Part shown: positions 33,469-45,320 of the stretch, piece by piece
Layout of the letters: each line of letters starts with the position of its first letter
Position numbering within the stretch: position 1 is the first letter of the stretch
Notes under the pieces: model-generated
Databases searched by the model: none
The model's input: only the letters and a program-made list of their open reading frames with translations
What the model was told of the DNA's origin: nothing
Assembly (NCBI GenBank): GCA_020746835.1
Contig: JAGPNK010000001.1
Coordinates: forward strand, 2,852,001 to 2,916,000
DNA length: 64,000 nt
From: Stachybotrys elegans
Taxonomy: Eukaryota; Ascomycota; Sordariomycetes; Hypocreales; Stachybotryaceae
Reading direction: 5' to 3'
Position numbers and translations under genes: made by a program

Positions 33469-36024
33469 TCATCGCTCATATGCCGGCAGCGGTTCTGCGT
33501 CGTGGCTCCCGCCGCGCCTCGACGGGCCTGCGCCGACCCCATATCCCGAGTATGGATCGCCGTCCTCTTCATCCAGCACGGGCGCGCTAGGCTCCGCCTC
33601 TGCAGCTGTGCTTGGTCCGCCGTTGCCCTGCTCTATATCGGCTGGCATATCTGGAGGCGCGCTTGCCTCGTTCATCAATCGCTGCCGCTCGCGCTCCTGT
33701 TTATCCTCGTGAGGCACATTGGCAGGACTCGAAACCTCTTCTTCCGTTGGCGCAGACGGCCCGGCATCGACATCGGCAGGAGGCAAAGCAGAGTCTGCTG
33801 GCCGAGGCGGTGCCTCCGCATCGTAAATATCATCGTCATCTGTAGCCTCGGGCGCACTGGGGGCTTCCGAGGGCCCAGCTGGAGGCTGACTGGGCAGCAG
33901 CCTCGTCTCCGCTAACCGTATGCGATCTTTTTCTGACATATTATGTTGTTGTGGTAGCTGGGGAGGAGGAACGTAGACAGGACTGGCGTCTTGTACATGA
34001 TTATAGCCAGGTTGTGACGGCCCCGGCAGTGAAGTGGTTTGGAGCTGGAGATGGGAAGGAAAGGAAGGGGGCGGTATGGAAAAGTATGTTGGGCCACCCG
34101 GCTGAGCAGAATGACCGCCAGGCGCCGGATGGCCATTGGTATAAGGGGGAGTGTAAGGGATCTCTTCCGGATGAGCCGTGTCGGGGCGGATAGCATCATC
34201 GTCGTCGCTCTCGACGGCGCGGGATACTCTACGTGGCGAGTCCCGCTTCTTCTGACCTCGTGAGCTGTCGACTGTTCCGACAACCGTCTCCATGGTCACA
34301 GAGACGACGCCCTTTTCTCTCCTCAGAGGGGCCGTGTCGGCAACAACACTCCCCCTTCTTGAACCATACACGGAGTTGCTCTGATCAGAGGCGTTTGCGC
34401 TGAAGGGACCAAACCGCGAGGTGGAAGAAGACCCGCTCTGGATCATATTGGAGAGCCTACCACCCAGATCGACAATGACCTCGACCTGGTACTTGAACCC
34501 GATCATGTCCCCCGGCACTCCCATTATGGTGGGGAATGCGTCGTCTGGAATCTTGAGAGAAACCGTGACGACGGCCTGCAGTGTCTCTGGGTCCGTTATT
34601 AGGGGGGCGGCATTCTGGTCCAGATCTTTGCGAAACATGCTCGTGGAGCTGGTAGACGACAGCGACAAGCCGCCGATTCCTGTGCGCGATCTTGGATAGA
34701 TGTCGTCCTTCTGCATGCTCTTGAACTCGTTGCGACCCACCAGGCCTCCAAAGGCGGACTGCGGTGGTGACGTATCAATTTTGCCCTGGCGAAATAGCGT
34801 CACCACCACACCCGTCATGCTCTTGATGCGCTTGACGTGCTGCACAGTCACCCGCACCGACACCATGTCGCCAGGGAGGCAGCCTCCCCTGAGTAGCTCA
34901 ATCGTCGTGGTAATGGTCTTGTTGTCTACCACCTGCTGCTTGGAGGGGGAGGCAAAGGTCGTGCCGACCTGAGATAACTGCGCGAACTCTGTGCGGCTGA
35001 TGGCAGTGCTTACGCTACGGGCGCTGCCGCCGCTCTCGCTGCGCATGTCGTACTGGACTGGGCTTCGCTGCTCGGCTGATTGATCGCGGGGGGTCGTCGG
35101 ATCGTCATGTACCGTCGCAGGACTGACGGTCTCGGCCTCGGAGGCGACTTCGGTAATATCGGGGGTGATGACGGCTGCTTTGTCCAGGCCCATCGATTTC
35201 CGCCGCCGCGTCCGTTTCGAGATGGGCTCCAGGAAAATTGTTCTCGGCCTTGGTGGCGGAAGCAGCCCAATGTCGACCTTTTCTACCAACACGACCCGCC
35301 TGTCGCACGACGTGGTGGCGTTGATCGAGGTCGGTCTCGTCAACGTAGCCGTGACCATGTAGGATATCGTCCCACGTTCAAACTGCACATGTCAGCGTTG
35401 GAAGCTCTGCCAAGACCGAAGCGGCTCTTGGGTCATGGGTAACATCGGGTTACATACGTCGATGCTGCTAGGCAGACCCTTCTCCGGGAAGACTAGGTCG
35501 AAGCCGAACTCATATTTGCCGGGATCGAGCCTGCCCTCGCCGCTCAAGACCTGTTCATCCTGAAACAAGCTGGCGAGGCCGTTGCCATGGTATTGCGGTC
35601 GCGTCGATCCGCCGTGCGGCAGCAGGGCGGCGGCGCTCTGCATCTTCCCAAATCCTGCTACCGGATCCTTGAAGACGCGCACGAAGCCCGTCAGGGAGAC
35701 GACGAGATGCGTCATGCGCACTGGCTTGACAATAGTGAGGACGACGGAGCCGCGGACGTGATCGCCGGCGCCATAATTGCGGTAGGGCTCGTCGGGGCGT
35801 ACGTGGAAATCGGCGACATTGCGGTTGCGGTTGCGGAGTGGCAGAGGTAGGCTGAGACGCGACAGCAGGCTCGGCCGAGACGTCGAGGGCGAAGGGGTCG
35901 TCGGGGGTAGAGGCGCGGCGAGTGATGACGAGGACGAGGCCGCTCCCTCGTCGGCGGTGTTGGGCAGGGAGTGCGACGACGTCGAGAGCTGGCCGATGCC
36001 TCGCTGCGACGCGGCGGACGGCAT
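33469..36024 (-). CDS. Arrestin-related trafficking adaptor (ART-like)
   Basis: Two exons (36024-35458, 35382-33469) with a 75-nt intron give 826 residues. Fungal ARTs link a Rsp5-type ubiquitin ligase to plasma-membrane permeases for endocytosis. After a Ser/Pro-rich N-terminus the arrestin N domain begins around residue 75 (FHVRPDEPYRNYGAGDHVRG, VVSLTGFVRVFKDP), and the intron lies before FERGTISYMVTATL, a classic arrestin block. The arrestin C domain spans roughly residues 330-500 (LLRGGCLPGDMVSVRVTV, DDAFPTIMGVPGDMIGFKYQVEV). The tail is Pro/Gln/Ser rich and disordered, and ends PLPAYER, an LPxY motif (821-824) suited to WW-domain binding. ATG 36024 is the first ATG of the open frame. Which yeast ART it corresponds to is not clear. 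Confidence 0.88.
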
Positions 36025-37505
36025 GGAGATCCGGGAGACGCGGTGGCAGCAGGCCGCGGCGGGATTGAGAGCGGGAGCAAAGGACGATGGCCAAGGAGGT
36101 GCGTGGGGTTGCTGAGCGAGATGTCGAAGAAGCTCGAGGTGGGCGCCCGCTTTCAACGCCGTCGCATGTAGGCGATGGAGGGCGACGCTGATGTCGTGGT
36201 GCTGCGCCCGACGGTCGTGTGAGGTCCCCCCAAAAGGATCCCCAGCCCTACGCGATGTTGCTATCCGTGGCACTCGTGGGAGACGGGGTTGGCGAGGCGA
36301 GGCGAGGCGAGGGAGGCAGAGCTAGGCCGAGTACACAGATGTGTGCGGAGTATGGAGGTATAGAAGCAGAGGTGAAGGGCAATGGATGTGTGGACGGGTG
36401 TGGTGGCACATACAGTGCCGTGTTCACGATGCTGTAGGTGGGCTGTGGTAGGATTGGTGGGCGGCTCGTGCGTGCTTGCGCGAGGCGGGGATCGAATCAT
36501 TTAGGTGCCCGTCTCTGGCGTTGCCTAGCAAGGTACTCCGTATTACTTATCTAGCATGGAATTGCCTTACCAATTCAGCCAATACAGCAGTGCTGCTTGC
36601 AAACCTGTAAACGGGCTGTAAGGATGGCCTGATGATTAAAACAGGGGGGGTGTGAAGTGCAGCGCATCTGTAGGGGGGTTGGTTGGGGTCTAGCCCGATG
36701 TGCCCGATGTAGCCAAGGAGCAGCTGTAAGCATTTTCACAGCCCTGGGCGCCAACAATCGAACAGGTCCTGGTGCATACTTGCAGCTGGGGAGGCATGGA
36801 GATGCGGATAGAGGGGCGGAGGAGGGTGGAGGGGTGCTGCGCTCATGGACGCGCTGGAAGGCACTCTTAACTGACTCTGGCTAGGCTGGGCGATGGGGAA
36901 CTCCCTGAGTCTTGGACGGATACCATGGGTAAGGTGTACATCAGGGTACCCTCTTCCGTCCCTGAATCTGGGCATTGGCACAAGTATCACTACCTCCGTC
37001 TCGAAGGCTCGGCCGCATCATTGTGCATCTGGGTGGGTTTCCCACGGCAAGCAGCATCCGATATCCCCAGTAATAGCAAGATAATAGGGGAAAGGGAGGA
37101 TCCGTCTACCGCCCCCTCAGCGTGCTTGCTGGGCTTTGCGTATGGAATCTCAGCCTCTTGCTCTCTCCCACACACTCTCTCTCTGCCTTATCAATAGGAA
37201 TGAGAAAAGACTTGGTTCTCCCCTGATCCCTGGTTGATGGGCTTGTCGGAGGGGAAGTCAATGACCCGCTGGCGCTCCCTCCCCATAAGATCCTCATTCC
37301 GGAACAACCGGCTTATCTTCAACATCGCACGCCTCATGCCCGCTTGGCCCCTTTTGTGAATGAGTAGACGAGCCCAAGTGGAGCGCCTCGAGGCATCAAC
37401 TTACGTACATGGTACATGGCGTGGTGTTTGAAATGTGCTAAGCGCTGGCTCTATAGATCAAAGTAGACATCAACTGCGGCATCAACCAGTGACACAAATA
37501 CACTG
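36025..37505. other. Gene-free region between arrestin-like gene and tRNA-Glu
   Basis: These 1.5 kb hold the arrestin-like promoter. They contain (GGCGA)4 at 36291-36310 and a TACTCCGTA 9-mer at 36534-36542. No protein gene is supported. Confidence 0.45.
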
Positions 37506-37577
37506 TCCGATATGGGGTAACGGCTAACCTATTCCGCTTTCACCGGAAAGCCCCGAGTTCGACTCTCGGTATCGGAG
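37506..37577 (+). tRNA. tRNA-Glu (anticodon TTC)
   Basis: The full cloverleaf is visible in 72 nt without an intron. The acceptor arms TCCGATA (37506-37512) and TATCGGA (37570-37576) pair perfectly, with discriminator G37577. The D arm is GGGTAACGGCTAACC. The anticodon stem TTCCG/CGGAA encloses the loop CTTTCAC with anticodon TTC. The T arm is CCGAG-TTCGACT-CTCGG. Confidence 0.96.
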
Positions 37578-38034
37578 AATGAAAGGTGTCGCGGGTTTCT
37601 CTTTTGCTTTTTCTCCGGCAGTCGAATTTCTTTTCTTTTTTTGCTCCAAGCCATGGATCTCTCATTCTTTCCACCTTTCCATATTGGTGGATTGCTGTAG
37701 ACGCTCAGTTGAGAGTCAAGTTGTGTAAACTCAGTATTGTCTATCAATCCAGTTTTTAAATACTTCCAATGAGCACCGAAGCTCACATATGAAACTCACC
37801 CTAATACGAATCATCTTGCGCTGTTGAGCCATGATACTGATTGTGTTACAATTGTCCGGCTATGCGAGTGGTATTCTTATAATCATATGCTAGTACATGA
37901 GCCCTTCCAGTTCGAGTGATGCGCCAAATCCCCCAATGCTTTCCTAATCTATTTCCTCCCAAAGACGCCGGCCATGCGTGATGCAGAAATCAATCAATCA
38001 ATCATTAACCCAGTTCAACCAAGTCCCGATGCCT
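37578..38034. other. Region between tRNA-Glu and CDC6
   Basis: A T-rich stretch begins about 15-60 nt after the tRNA (TTTCTCTTTTGC, TTTCTTTTCTTTTTTTGC near 37590-37642), which could serve as the RNA polymerase III terminator. No other gene is seen. Confidence 0.45.
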
Positions 38035-39927
38035 TTAATCCAATGCGTCTCCGTTCAGAATACTCCTCAAAATGGATGCACCAACACCCTCTGCCACACA
38101 CTCAATCTCCTTCTCACCGGCGCAGCTTGCGATGCGCTTCTCGTCGCCACCCACAGTGATAGCACTCTTGCGTCCCCTCTTAGACGGGGTTTGTGGCGTG
38201 AAGCTGCCACTCTTTCCATCGACTGCTGCGACAAGGCCAAGAGTCTCCAGACTGCCAACCACCTCTCTGAACTCGGAGCTGGAGAGCGGATGGAGGACCG
38301 AGTCGCGAAGGCAGAGCCGGCAGTATGTATCGAAGAGGATCTTGATGGTCGGCGCCGAGATCTGGGCTTTGGACGGAGTCGATGGGAACAAACCACCGCC
38401 CGACTTTGCCTTGGCCCGAGTTCTGTTCTCATAGGCAACAAGCGCACAAAGAGCAGCTCTCTGCTGAAGGTTGAGGGCCTTGAGGCGCTGGGTGGTGCCG
38501 TTGCTGAATGCTGCTGCTGTGACCTTGTTCAGATGGGCAATCGAGGCCCTGGGGGCAGTCTCGGCCGTCAGGCTCTTGAGAGACAGAGTCATCAATTCGA
38601 CAACACTTCGGGATGAGCCGCCCATGCGAGAGGAGCCATTGACCTTTTCGCCGAGCGGTCTCTTCGAAGGCGTCATCTGCAGAAGCTTCTCCCTGGCCTC
38701 GTCCTCATGCTTTCCCCTCGTCTCTGCCTCAATCAAGTCGAGGGCCCGGCGGCAGATTTCGAATGCCTTGCGTAAATCGCCCGTCTGGCTGGATACTTTG
38801 CGAGAGCAAAGCTCAATGGCAGCTGGGTGTATAAACGGTACATAGTTCTCCTTTCCCTCCGTCATGAGCGACTTGAGGCGTGTGGTGATGATGTTCTTCA
38901 CCTGAGCGGCGGTGTAGGGCAGAAAAGGCAGGAGGTCAGGCTTCAAGTTCTTCGATTTGAGGCGTGGCAAGAACCGGTCGGTGAGATCCAGAGCATTGGC
39001 AATGCCAACGAGGACAAGCCGAGAGGACTTGTACAGGGACCACTCAAAGAGTCGGTAGAGGCTTTCGAGACCCATGGTGAGGATGTGGTCGATCTCGTCC
39101 AGAGTAACCAGGTATGTAGTTGATGAGGGCGTGGTGGAGCAGAACGTCTCATGCAGAGCAGTAACAGCATCCGCCTCGGACAAGTCGCCAGGCTGGCCCA
39201 ACTCAGTGATCAAGCTGTTGTACAGGTCCTTTGATGACTTGATGCTCATGCAGTTGATGTATGCGGATCGGACTCCCTCTTTCTTGGGGTATTCTCCAAC
39301 CATGCTTGTGACCATGGCGCTCTTACCCGTCCCGGGGGGACCACTGACGTAGAGACAACCGTTGGGAGTGGCGGACGAGCAACGATCCAGGAACTTGGAC
39401 AGCTGCTCCCTCTCTGCGTCCCTGCCAACCAGTTCACCAGGCTCGGACCCGCGGGCAAAGAGTTGACGTGCTGTGTGGTAGACTGTCTGAATCGTGCTGG
39501 GAGAGCTGGGGGTAGCTCCCGACTGAGGCGTCATGCGCGTGAAGAGTTTGCCAGCCGACATGACGGCATGGCGAGGAGTGGTCGGCCAGCTGCCCAAGAC
39601 ATCCCGATGGCGTGGCGTTGAAGGCGTAACTGGGTTCTTCTTGACGGGGGAGGCTTGCGAGAAGGACGAGCGATGTCTTTTGGAAGGGAGCTCGGCCAAG
39701 TCATCCTCATCGTTGTCCGCGTTCTGTTCGGCGTCTTGAGGATCGTGGTTCTCGTCATTCAACGAAGCTGCCGAGGGAGAAGACCGAAGCTTCTTGCTGG
39801 GCGAACTGCCTGCTGCTGTTGAGCCTGTGTTAGCACCAAGGCTGATGAGGTAGGCGTGTGATAGCCGTTTCGACGTACCAATCTCGACCACCAGCCGAGT
39901 CCTCTTTCCCAGGGTGGAGGCGGCCAT
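38035..39927 (-). CDS. CDC6: Cdc6/Cdc18 replication licensing ATPase
   Basis: The frame is open throughout, with an in-frame 54-nt intron at 39878-39825 (GTACGT ... GTGCTAACACAG); removing it gives 612 residues. Cdc6 loads Mcm2-7 at origins with ORC and Cdt1. The N-terminus is Ser/Pro rich, with several S/T-P sites next to basic residues (ASPVKK, PSTPRHR, TTPRH) that look like CDK targets. The AAA+ module follows: ELVGRDAEREQL, Walker A GPPGTGKS near 181, Walker B LVTLDEIDH near 259, sensor 1 LVGIANALDLTDRFLPRL, and a sensor 2 region. The C-terminal winged helix includes LFDTYCRLC and SSSEFREVVGSLE. Several AG sites follow the acceptor (CACAG-GCTCAACAGCAGCAG), so small in-frame variants are possible. 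Confidence 0.94.
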   Translation of the reverse strand: MAASTLGKRTRLVVEIGTSKRLSHAYLISLGANTGSTAAGSSPSKKLRSSPSAASLNDENHDPQDAEQNADNDEDDLAELPSKRHRSSFSQASPVKKNPVTPSTPRHRDVLGSWPTTPRHAVMSAGKLFTRMTPQSGATPSSPSTIQTVYHTARQLFARGSEPGELVGRDAEREQLSKFLDRCSSATPNGCLYVSGPPGTGKSAMVTSMVGEYPKKEGVRSAYINCMSIKSSKDLYNSLITELGQPGDLSEADAVTALHETFCSTTPSSTTYLVTLDEIDHILTMGLESLYRLFEWSLYKSSRLVLVGIANALDLTDRFLPRLKSKNLKPDLLPFLPYTAAQVKNIITTRLKSLMTEGKENYVPFIHPAAIELCSRKVSSQTGDLRKAFEICRRALDLIEAETRGKHEDEAREKLLQMTPSKRPLGEKVNGSSRMGGSSRSVVELMTLSLKSLTAETAPRASIAHLNKVTAAAFSNGTTQRLKALNLQQRAALCALVAYENRTRAKAKSGGGLFPSTPSKAQISAPTIKILFDTYCRLCLRDSVLHPLSSSEFREVVGSLETLGLVAAVDGKSGSFTPQTPSKRGRKSAITVGGDEKRIASCAGEKEIECVAEGVGASILRSILNGDALD

Positions 39928-40666
39928 TTGTGCTGTGTACTTCCTTCCTGCAAACGAAACCAGGCGTGTAGTGAATTAGATCAAGAGAGTGTGTATTATG
40001 TGGGAAGGAGACGTTGTGTTGTGCAGGATGGTTTGATGGAAAGAAGGAATGGATGAGTTGGAAGGAGGCTACATTGGGGCAGGTACCAATGCGTTATTAC
40101 CGATTTTTGAGATTGGTAGCCGCGCGCCATGATCCTGGTTCAGGGAAGCGTGTTCCCGACGCGTTTTGGCTCGCGCAGACGCGACGCCAGTCGCGAAACC
40201 CATTAAACCCCCTGCCCATGGTCCGTGCGGAGACCCGCCTGGAGTTGCTGAGCCGACAACCAATTATTGGTGCCATTCCCATTCAATTTCCTTAATTGAT
40301 TCCACCACCGAAATTTCATGCTCGATTTCCCACACTAGTTTCTGGGTCGCATGGAACCGTGTCAGAGGATGCCTCTATTGCAGCTAGTGCGGGGATGAGA
40401 TTATTGGTGCATGCATGCATGCACTTGAATGGCACTCTTTATTGTAGGTATACGGAGTACTCCGGATGTAGGATGCGCCTCGGCAAAATGCTCAATCCGG
40501 CAAGGCACCATTTACGTCATAGATCAACGACCAATAAGGCCAGCTACATGCGCTAGTGCCGTCGTGGGATGCACATCGTTCGACAGCTGTCTTAGTCGCA
40601 ACTCAGCTCTGCTTTGCCAAAGCATCACCAAGCATCTAAGCAGCGTCAATCGAATAAATCCTCAAG
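39928..40666. other. Divergent promoter region CDC6 / TspO
   Basis: These 739 bp contain the 9-mer TACGGAGTA at 40451-40459 and a GCATGCATGCATGC run near 40411-40424. An ACGCGT-like element (GACGCGTTTTGG, 40158-40169) lies upstream of CDC6; ACGCGT is the MCB element of G1/S genes in yeasts, so this is a possible cell-cycle site. Confidence 0.45.
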
Positions 40667-41341
40667 ATGACGACTTATATCCCCTCCATCACGCTCCCGG
40701 CGGCCGTCTTCCAGAATCCTGCGGCATCCATTCTCCTGCCTGTTACCCTTGGCTTGGGTGTTGGCTTCATGACTGGCCGTACGTGTTGATCACTGCGTAT
40801 TGTACATTGTAGCTAACGAACATCATCGTTTGCCAGGCACCCAGAATAAGAACAGATACCTCGCACTGAAGCAGCCATCTCTGGCGCCTCCTCCTTGGGT
40901 CTTTGCGCCCGTTTGGACAGCTCTTTATGGGTATGAACAGCCGCTGCTCCCTTTGATGTCTGCTAACCCTTGCTATGCAGCCTCATGGGTTATGCTGCAT
41001 ATCGCGCCACTACCATTGGGCTCTCGCCTCTGTCGTCGCCCTCGCTCGTTCAGTTGACCAAGGAATCTATGACGCTGTACACGACGCAGCTGGTACTCAA
41101 CCTTGTCTGGACCCCCATCTTCTTCACGGCAAGACGCCCGATCGAGGCCACTATTGACATCGCAGCCCTTCTGGGCGTCAATGGCTACCTGACGTATCTC
41201 TGGAGCTCCATCGACCCCATTGCCGCCTACTGTCAGCTTCCCTACTTGGGCTGGCTGAGCTTCGCTACCTACCTCTGCGCCGGTACCGGCTACCTTAATG
41301 GATGGGATCTGGAAGTCTCCGAGGTGGACAAGCTTGACTAA
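40667..41341 (+). CDS. TspO/MBR family tryptophan-rich membrane protein
   Basis: Three exons (40667-40778, 40837-40930, 40981-41341) give 188 residues, the usual family size. TspO proteins are five-helix membrane proteins that bind porphyrins and sterols; the eukaryotic form (TSPO, the peripheral benzodiazepine receptor) lies in the outer mitochondrial membrane. Family marks are the first helix ending GFMTGR, the loop KQPSLAPPPWVFAPVWTALYG, and the helices with LMGYAAYR, TTQLVLNLVWTPIFF and YLGWLSFATYLCAGTGYLN. Both introns (58 and 50 nt) sit at loop/helix borders. The physiological ligand in fungi is not known to me. Confidence 0.92.
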
Positions 41342-41634
41342 GGCTGCAGATGTACCCCGGATACGTGTTTGCGGGGAAATGACTGGGCGCCAGTATCTCA
41401 CACCTACCACCAGCCGAAAATTGGGAAAAGTAATGTCAAGGTCATATCTATCATGTACCATCTATCCAAATATTTGCGCAGAGAAACTTTTTGACAAGAT
41501 CAGCCAACGCCCGTCCAAATGCCAGCCAGACAATGTGCCAGTTGAATGCTAAAGAATGAGAAGAAGGAAGCAAGGAAAAAGGGAGGAGCAAACACGCCAG
41601 CGTCCCAGGGGCGCGCGTGCGAGTGCCTTCATTG

Positions 41635-42722
41635 TTATTGCAGGGGGAAGTGCCTCTTTAGTCCGTCATATACCATGAAGATGAACGCCGAACTGGGCGC
41701 GGACCGGAGGCAAGTGATGCCGCATCCTCGGTACATGCCTCGGAGACCGTGCTGCTTCCATAGCACGGCGCCCTCATGCATAAAAGTCCGGCGCCCCTTG
41801 ATGTCGCCAATGGCCATGGTCTGCATGCGAGACTTAATGGTGTCGGCAGGGAAGAAGAGGAAGTTGTAAGAGACTCCTGCAGATGCTCCTGCGAGTGCCT
41901 GCTGCCATAGAGCGAGAGGCTTCGATCTGATGGCCTCCTTCTCGGCCTCAGAAGTCGCTCGGCCGGCTTCGATGTTGTAAAAGAGCTTCGTGACTGTCTC
42001 CTTGGCACCGAACCAAGCCGCGCACCCCCCCGCTTCCCGGATCAGGGTCCCCATCTGCCCGTGCCAGAAGCCGCGCAGCCCCTCGTGGCGGAGTATGTCC
42101 CGTATGATAGGGATCGGCCGAAGGGGCGCAGCCCCAATCCCCCCGGTCATGGCCGGAGCCTGGATCTTGCACTTGACCAGCTCGATGGGCGTCAGGACAA
42201 AGGACGTGCATGTGCCGGAGAAGGCTCCAGTAAGCCACAGAACCGGCAGCGACAGCTCATCGGTCCGCGACGCGAACTTGGACAAGTAGAGAAGCTCGCG
42301 CCCAGCGCTCTCGAAGAGGAACAGGCTGCTGGTCTCGGCGGCAGCCCCAACGAGTGGCGCGCTGATGCCACGGTACAGCCCTAGCACACCCTCGCTCTGT
42401 ATAGACTGTCGGAAGCAATCGATGGCGCCCTTGTACTTCAATGGCAGGTGGTCGGGCTGGCTCTGGAGGCGGACCTTGATGGTGTCGAACGGGTACTCGA
42501 CGTATTTTCCAACGATGCCGGCAATCTATAGCATTGTCAGTACTAAAAGAAACAAGACAAAGGTAAGGGGCAGCGGTAGCGCACCGAGCCATAGAGTACA
42601 TCCTCGACAGCCTCTGCTAAGGCGCTTCTGCCGCGCTGGGCAAGCATCGCCACGGGCGCGGCAGAGGCAGAGGTTGTGGCAGCGACAGCCGAGGCGTCAA
42701 TCTTGAGAGCGCCGTGGTCCAT
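41635..42722 (-). CDS. ORT1: Mitochondrial ornithine carrier (ORT1 / ARG-13 type)
   Basis: Two exons (42722-42585, 42525-41635) with a 59-nt intron give 342 residues. The protein belongs to the SLC25 carriers: three repeats with PX[DE]XX[KR] signatures at [20 protein letters not shown] and [10 protein letters not shown]. The opening [31 protein letters not shown] resembles the fungal ornithine/arginine carrier (Arg11/Ort1, Neurospora ARG-13), which exports ornithine from the matrix for arginine synthesis. [20 protein letters not shown] also fits this branch. ATG 42722 is the first ATG in the frame; the Ala/Thr-rich 40-residue N-terminus is variable in the family. The gene converges on TspO. 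Confidence 0.9.
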
Positions 42723-44009
42723 GGGCTCTAGCGCGCAGCAATCAATGGGTTGAGGGGAAGTCAAGGAGAGCGCTGGCGTCTGCGTTTGCGAATAGCCGAA
42801 GGAGGGGGGGGGGGGGGGCTGCGGAGAGTGAAGGCTGCCCAAGAAGAGCAGAGCAAAGTAACCAGTCTCCGCCCCTGTGCCCTGACCGAAGACCCAAGGT
42901 AACAGGAGGGCGAAGACGGGCGATGGGGTGGGAAAGTCGATGGGCGGCCTTTTTGGTCGCTCGCTCTACCTCCAGGACTTCACATGCAGTGTGCGGAAGA
43001 AAATCGACACCGCCAGTACAAATTAGAAAAATAATACCGGGTCCCGCCCAGAGTGACGAAACCAGCGCGGGAGGGGACCTGCGGCTGCGGCGGGGCAAGT
43101 CGCAGCTCTGCAGCGCACCAGCATCCAAAATGGCCTGCCAACCCCTCGTTCGCCCGCCTCCAATGGAGTGAACCGATGTCGGACAAGGGACTTGGGACGG
43201 GCTGAATTTGCCTCTGCCGCGACGGGACGACAGGGAAATTGACTCGGGTAAATGGGAGCTGGGAGCTGAAGGTGACGGAAAACAAGGTTTCGATGATCGG
43301 CGACACGCTCGTACGATGAGGTGATGTTGCCTTTGTCTATACAGCTCGTCATGCGTCGATGCAGGCAAGAGGTGCGGTACGAGGAGGTAGCGACGGCGGA
43401 CGGGCCAGTCTAATATAATAAACCACGAGACAAAAGCCTCGGAACCAGAACCATCTTGGCCATGCCAGGGCTTCACGATGCCTGAGTGGGCCAGATGGAA
43501 AATTTTCCTTATCAATCTACGGATCCCGAGACGGAGAGCGTGCGCAGACCCTGCTCTTCACGGCATTCATGTGCTGATGCGGAATGGCTTGTCTTATCAA
43601 TCAGTGCCAGATCTCCATCTCCAACGGCCCAGATGCCCCATCGCGGTTGGCTCAGCCTTAGCTAAGGTAGGGCTCAGGCTTAGTGTGGCCGCTCTAGGGG
43701 CAAGCCGGGAGGGGCCAAGGGGGAAGCAGGAGTCATAGGAAACAGGGCACACGCAAGCGATGATCCCATCTCCTTGATCGGAACCTGAGATGGTTCGATC
43801 ATCCCGGACCTTGCTAGCGACATGTAAGACGAACTGCATCGCGGACTGGAACCGGAGGCACAGAGTATGGATGGCATGGTTTAATAATGCATGTAATATA
43901 TAAAAGGCCCTGGCTGAAGCTAGGGTTCAGTCGGTTGAATTCGGTCAAGAGCATCAACCTCTACAAATACATGGACAGACATCCAAAACTGCCGCGCACC
44001 ACTCCTGCT
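42723..44009. other. Gene-free region upstream of ORT1
   Basis: These 1.3 kb run from the ORT1 start to the SHR3 stop. A G15 run at 42804-42818 lies 82 bp upstream of ORT1, in its leader or promoter. No supported gene is seen; the long minus-strand frame 43515-42742 is low complexity. Confidence 0.45.
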
Positions 44010-44755
44010 TCACTGCTTCTTCTTAGCAGCGGCCTTCATCTCGGCCTCCTTCTCGTCCTCATACTCGCGCTTCTCGGCGTACCACAGTCCCGCCTGGAGC
44101 ACCAGCACACCAACCAGGACCAGCGCGAGGATGGTGTTGCTGGCAGCCATGACCTTGAGGCTGTCCTCGCGACCCAAGATGACCTCGCCGGGCTGGGTGC
44201 CCTCGCGGGGGCCCGTGTCCGTGTCCCAAACGCCCGAGGAGATGAGGCGCATGCCCTTGACGATGTTGGCCACGTAGACGGCCACGCCGATCGAGTACAG
44301 GATGAGCGACGCGCCATCGAACAGGAAGTTGGCCTCGGTCGGGCGGAACAGCTTCCAGAACAAGCCCATGTATCCCAGCGAGATGATGATGTTGAGAAGT
44401 CGCGCAATCAGCGGCGGCGACTGGTGCATGAACTTGAGGTGCTTCTCGAGCTCGTCCAGGAAGGTCGCCGACACGGGCTCCTTGGTCCACAGCAGGGGGA
44501 AGTCATAGGGAAACGAGGCGAAGAGGAGCCCGAGGAAGAAGCACGTCGCTAGAGGTAAGAAGAGCAAGTCAGCCTCGTGCCACTGTACGCGAGATGGGAG
44601 ACGGGGGACGGGGGACGGGGGGACAGCGATGCGCCCGCGCGCAGGCGCGTGGGCGGCCGCAACTTACGTCCTATAATCATAAAGGTCGCGAAGGAGCTGG
44701 ACCCGCGGTAGTCCTTGGACTTGGAGGTCTTGGACCAATCAATGTAGGAGCTCAT
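44010..44755 (-). CDS. SHR3: Shr3, ER packaging chaperone for amino-acid permeases
   Basis: Two exons (44755-44668, 44548-44010) with a 119-nt intron give 208 residues. Shr3 is an ER membrane protein that folds amino-acid permeases and presents them for COPII packaging. Four hydrophobic segments are visible, starting at FATFMIIGPTCFFLGLLFASFPYDF; the last is ASNTILALVLVGVLVLQAGLWY. The family mark FPYDFPLLW follows helix 1. The C-terminus is charged and ends KKKQ, a KKxx-type ER retrieval signal. The intron carries a GACGGGG repeat (about 44598-44623). The presence of ORT1 and an arrestin-like adaptor in the same window is probably coincidence. Confidence 0.93.
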
Positions 44756-45320
44756 CGTGAGAGGGGTTCCGTCGCGCGATGAGGGGATAGGAAAGCTAGG
44801 GAGGTGGAGGGGGAGAGGTTGTCGGCTGGGCTGAGTTGGAGATCAGATTTCGGTGAAACACGTTGATGAGGTGGCTTCTGCCACACCTTCCTGCTCAGGG
44901 CGTAGGACCATGGGCAGCACGTGACAGCTTGGCGCTCGCGACAATGCCACGATGCCCAGACAAGACCCTTATCGTTGTTTATTTATCCAACGGCGGGGCC
45001 GGAATCCTTCCATGTCCTTGTCCAAGGGTCTTGGAAGGTCATGGATTCTGCTGTCATGATAAGCAATTGACGGCTGGCGAACGTGTCAATTTGTCCCTGC
45101 GTCTGCGAGTGCAGCCTCATTGTTTCAAAGTACATACCTTATCTAGTAAGGCTACGTACTCGCTACATGCACTGGGTCTGGCAATTAGCGAAGAAGTAGG
45201 TACCTTGGGAGTACCCCGGACAGTCTAATCAGCCAGGTTTTCAACATGCGGCGGCGAAATTGATCCATCATTCAATATCTTATATTCGTGGTATCGTCAT
45301 CTCCTTTACAATGTGACGGG
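44756..45320. other. Gene-free region between SHR3 and REV1
   Basis: These 565 bp lie between the SHR3 start and the REV1 stop. Nothing is recognised. Confidence 0.4.

Noticed and set aside
36025..36273. N-terminal extension of the arrestin-like protein to 36273
   Set aside because: The codon at 36273 is GTG and there is no ATG before 36024 in this frame.
36470..36500. GGGATCGAATC resembling a minus-strand tRNA T arm
   Set aside because: No D arm, anticodon arm or acceptor partner could be found around it.
42742..43515. 257-residue minus-strand frame upstream of ORT1
   Set aside because: It crosses the G15 run and is low complexity; its upstream extension of ORT1 lacks an ATG.
43785..43815. 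GGTTCGATC resembling a tRNA T loop
   Set aside because: There are no pairing acceptor or anticodon arms at the right distances on either strand.
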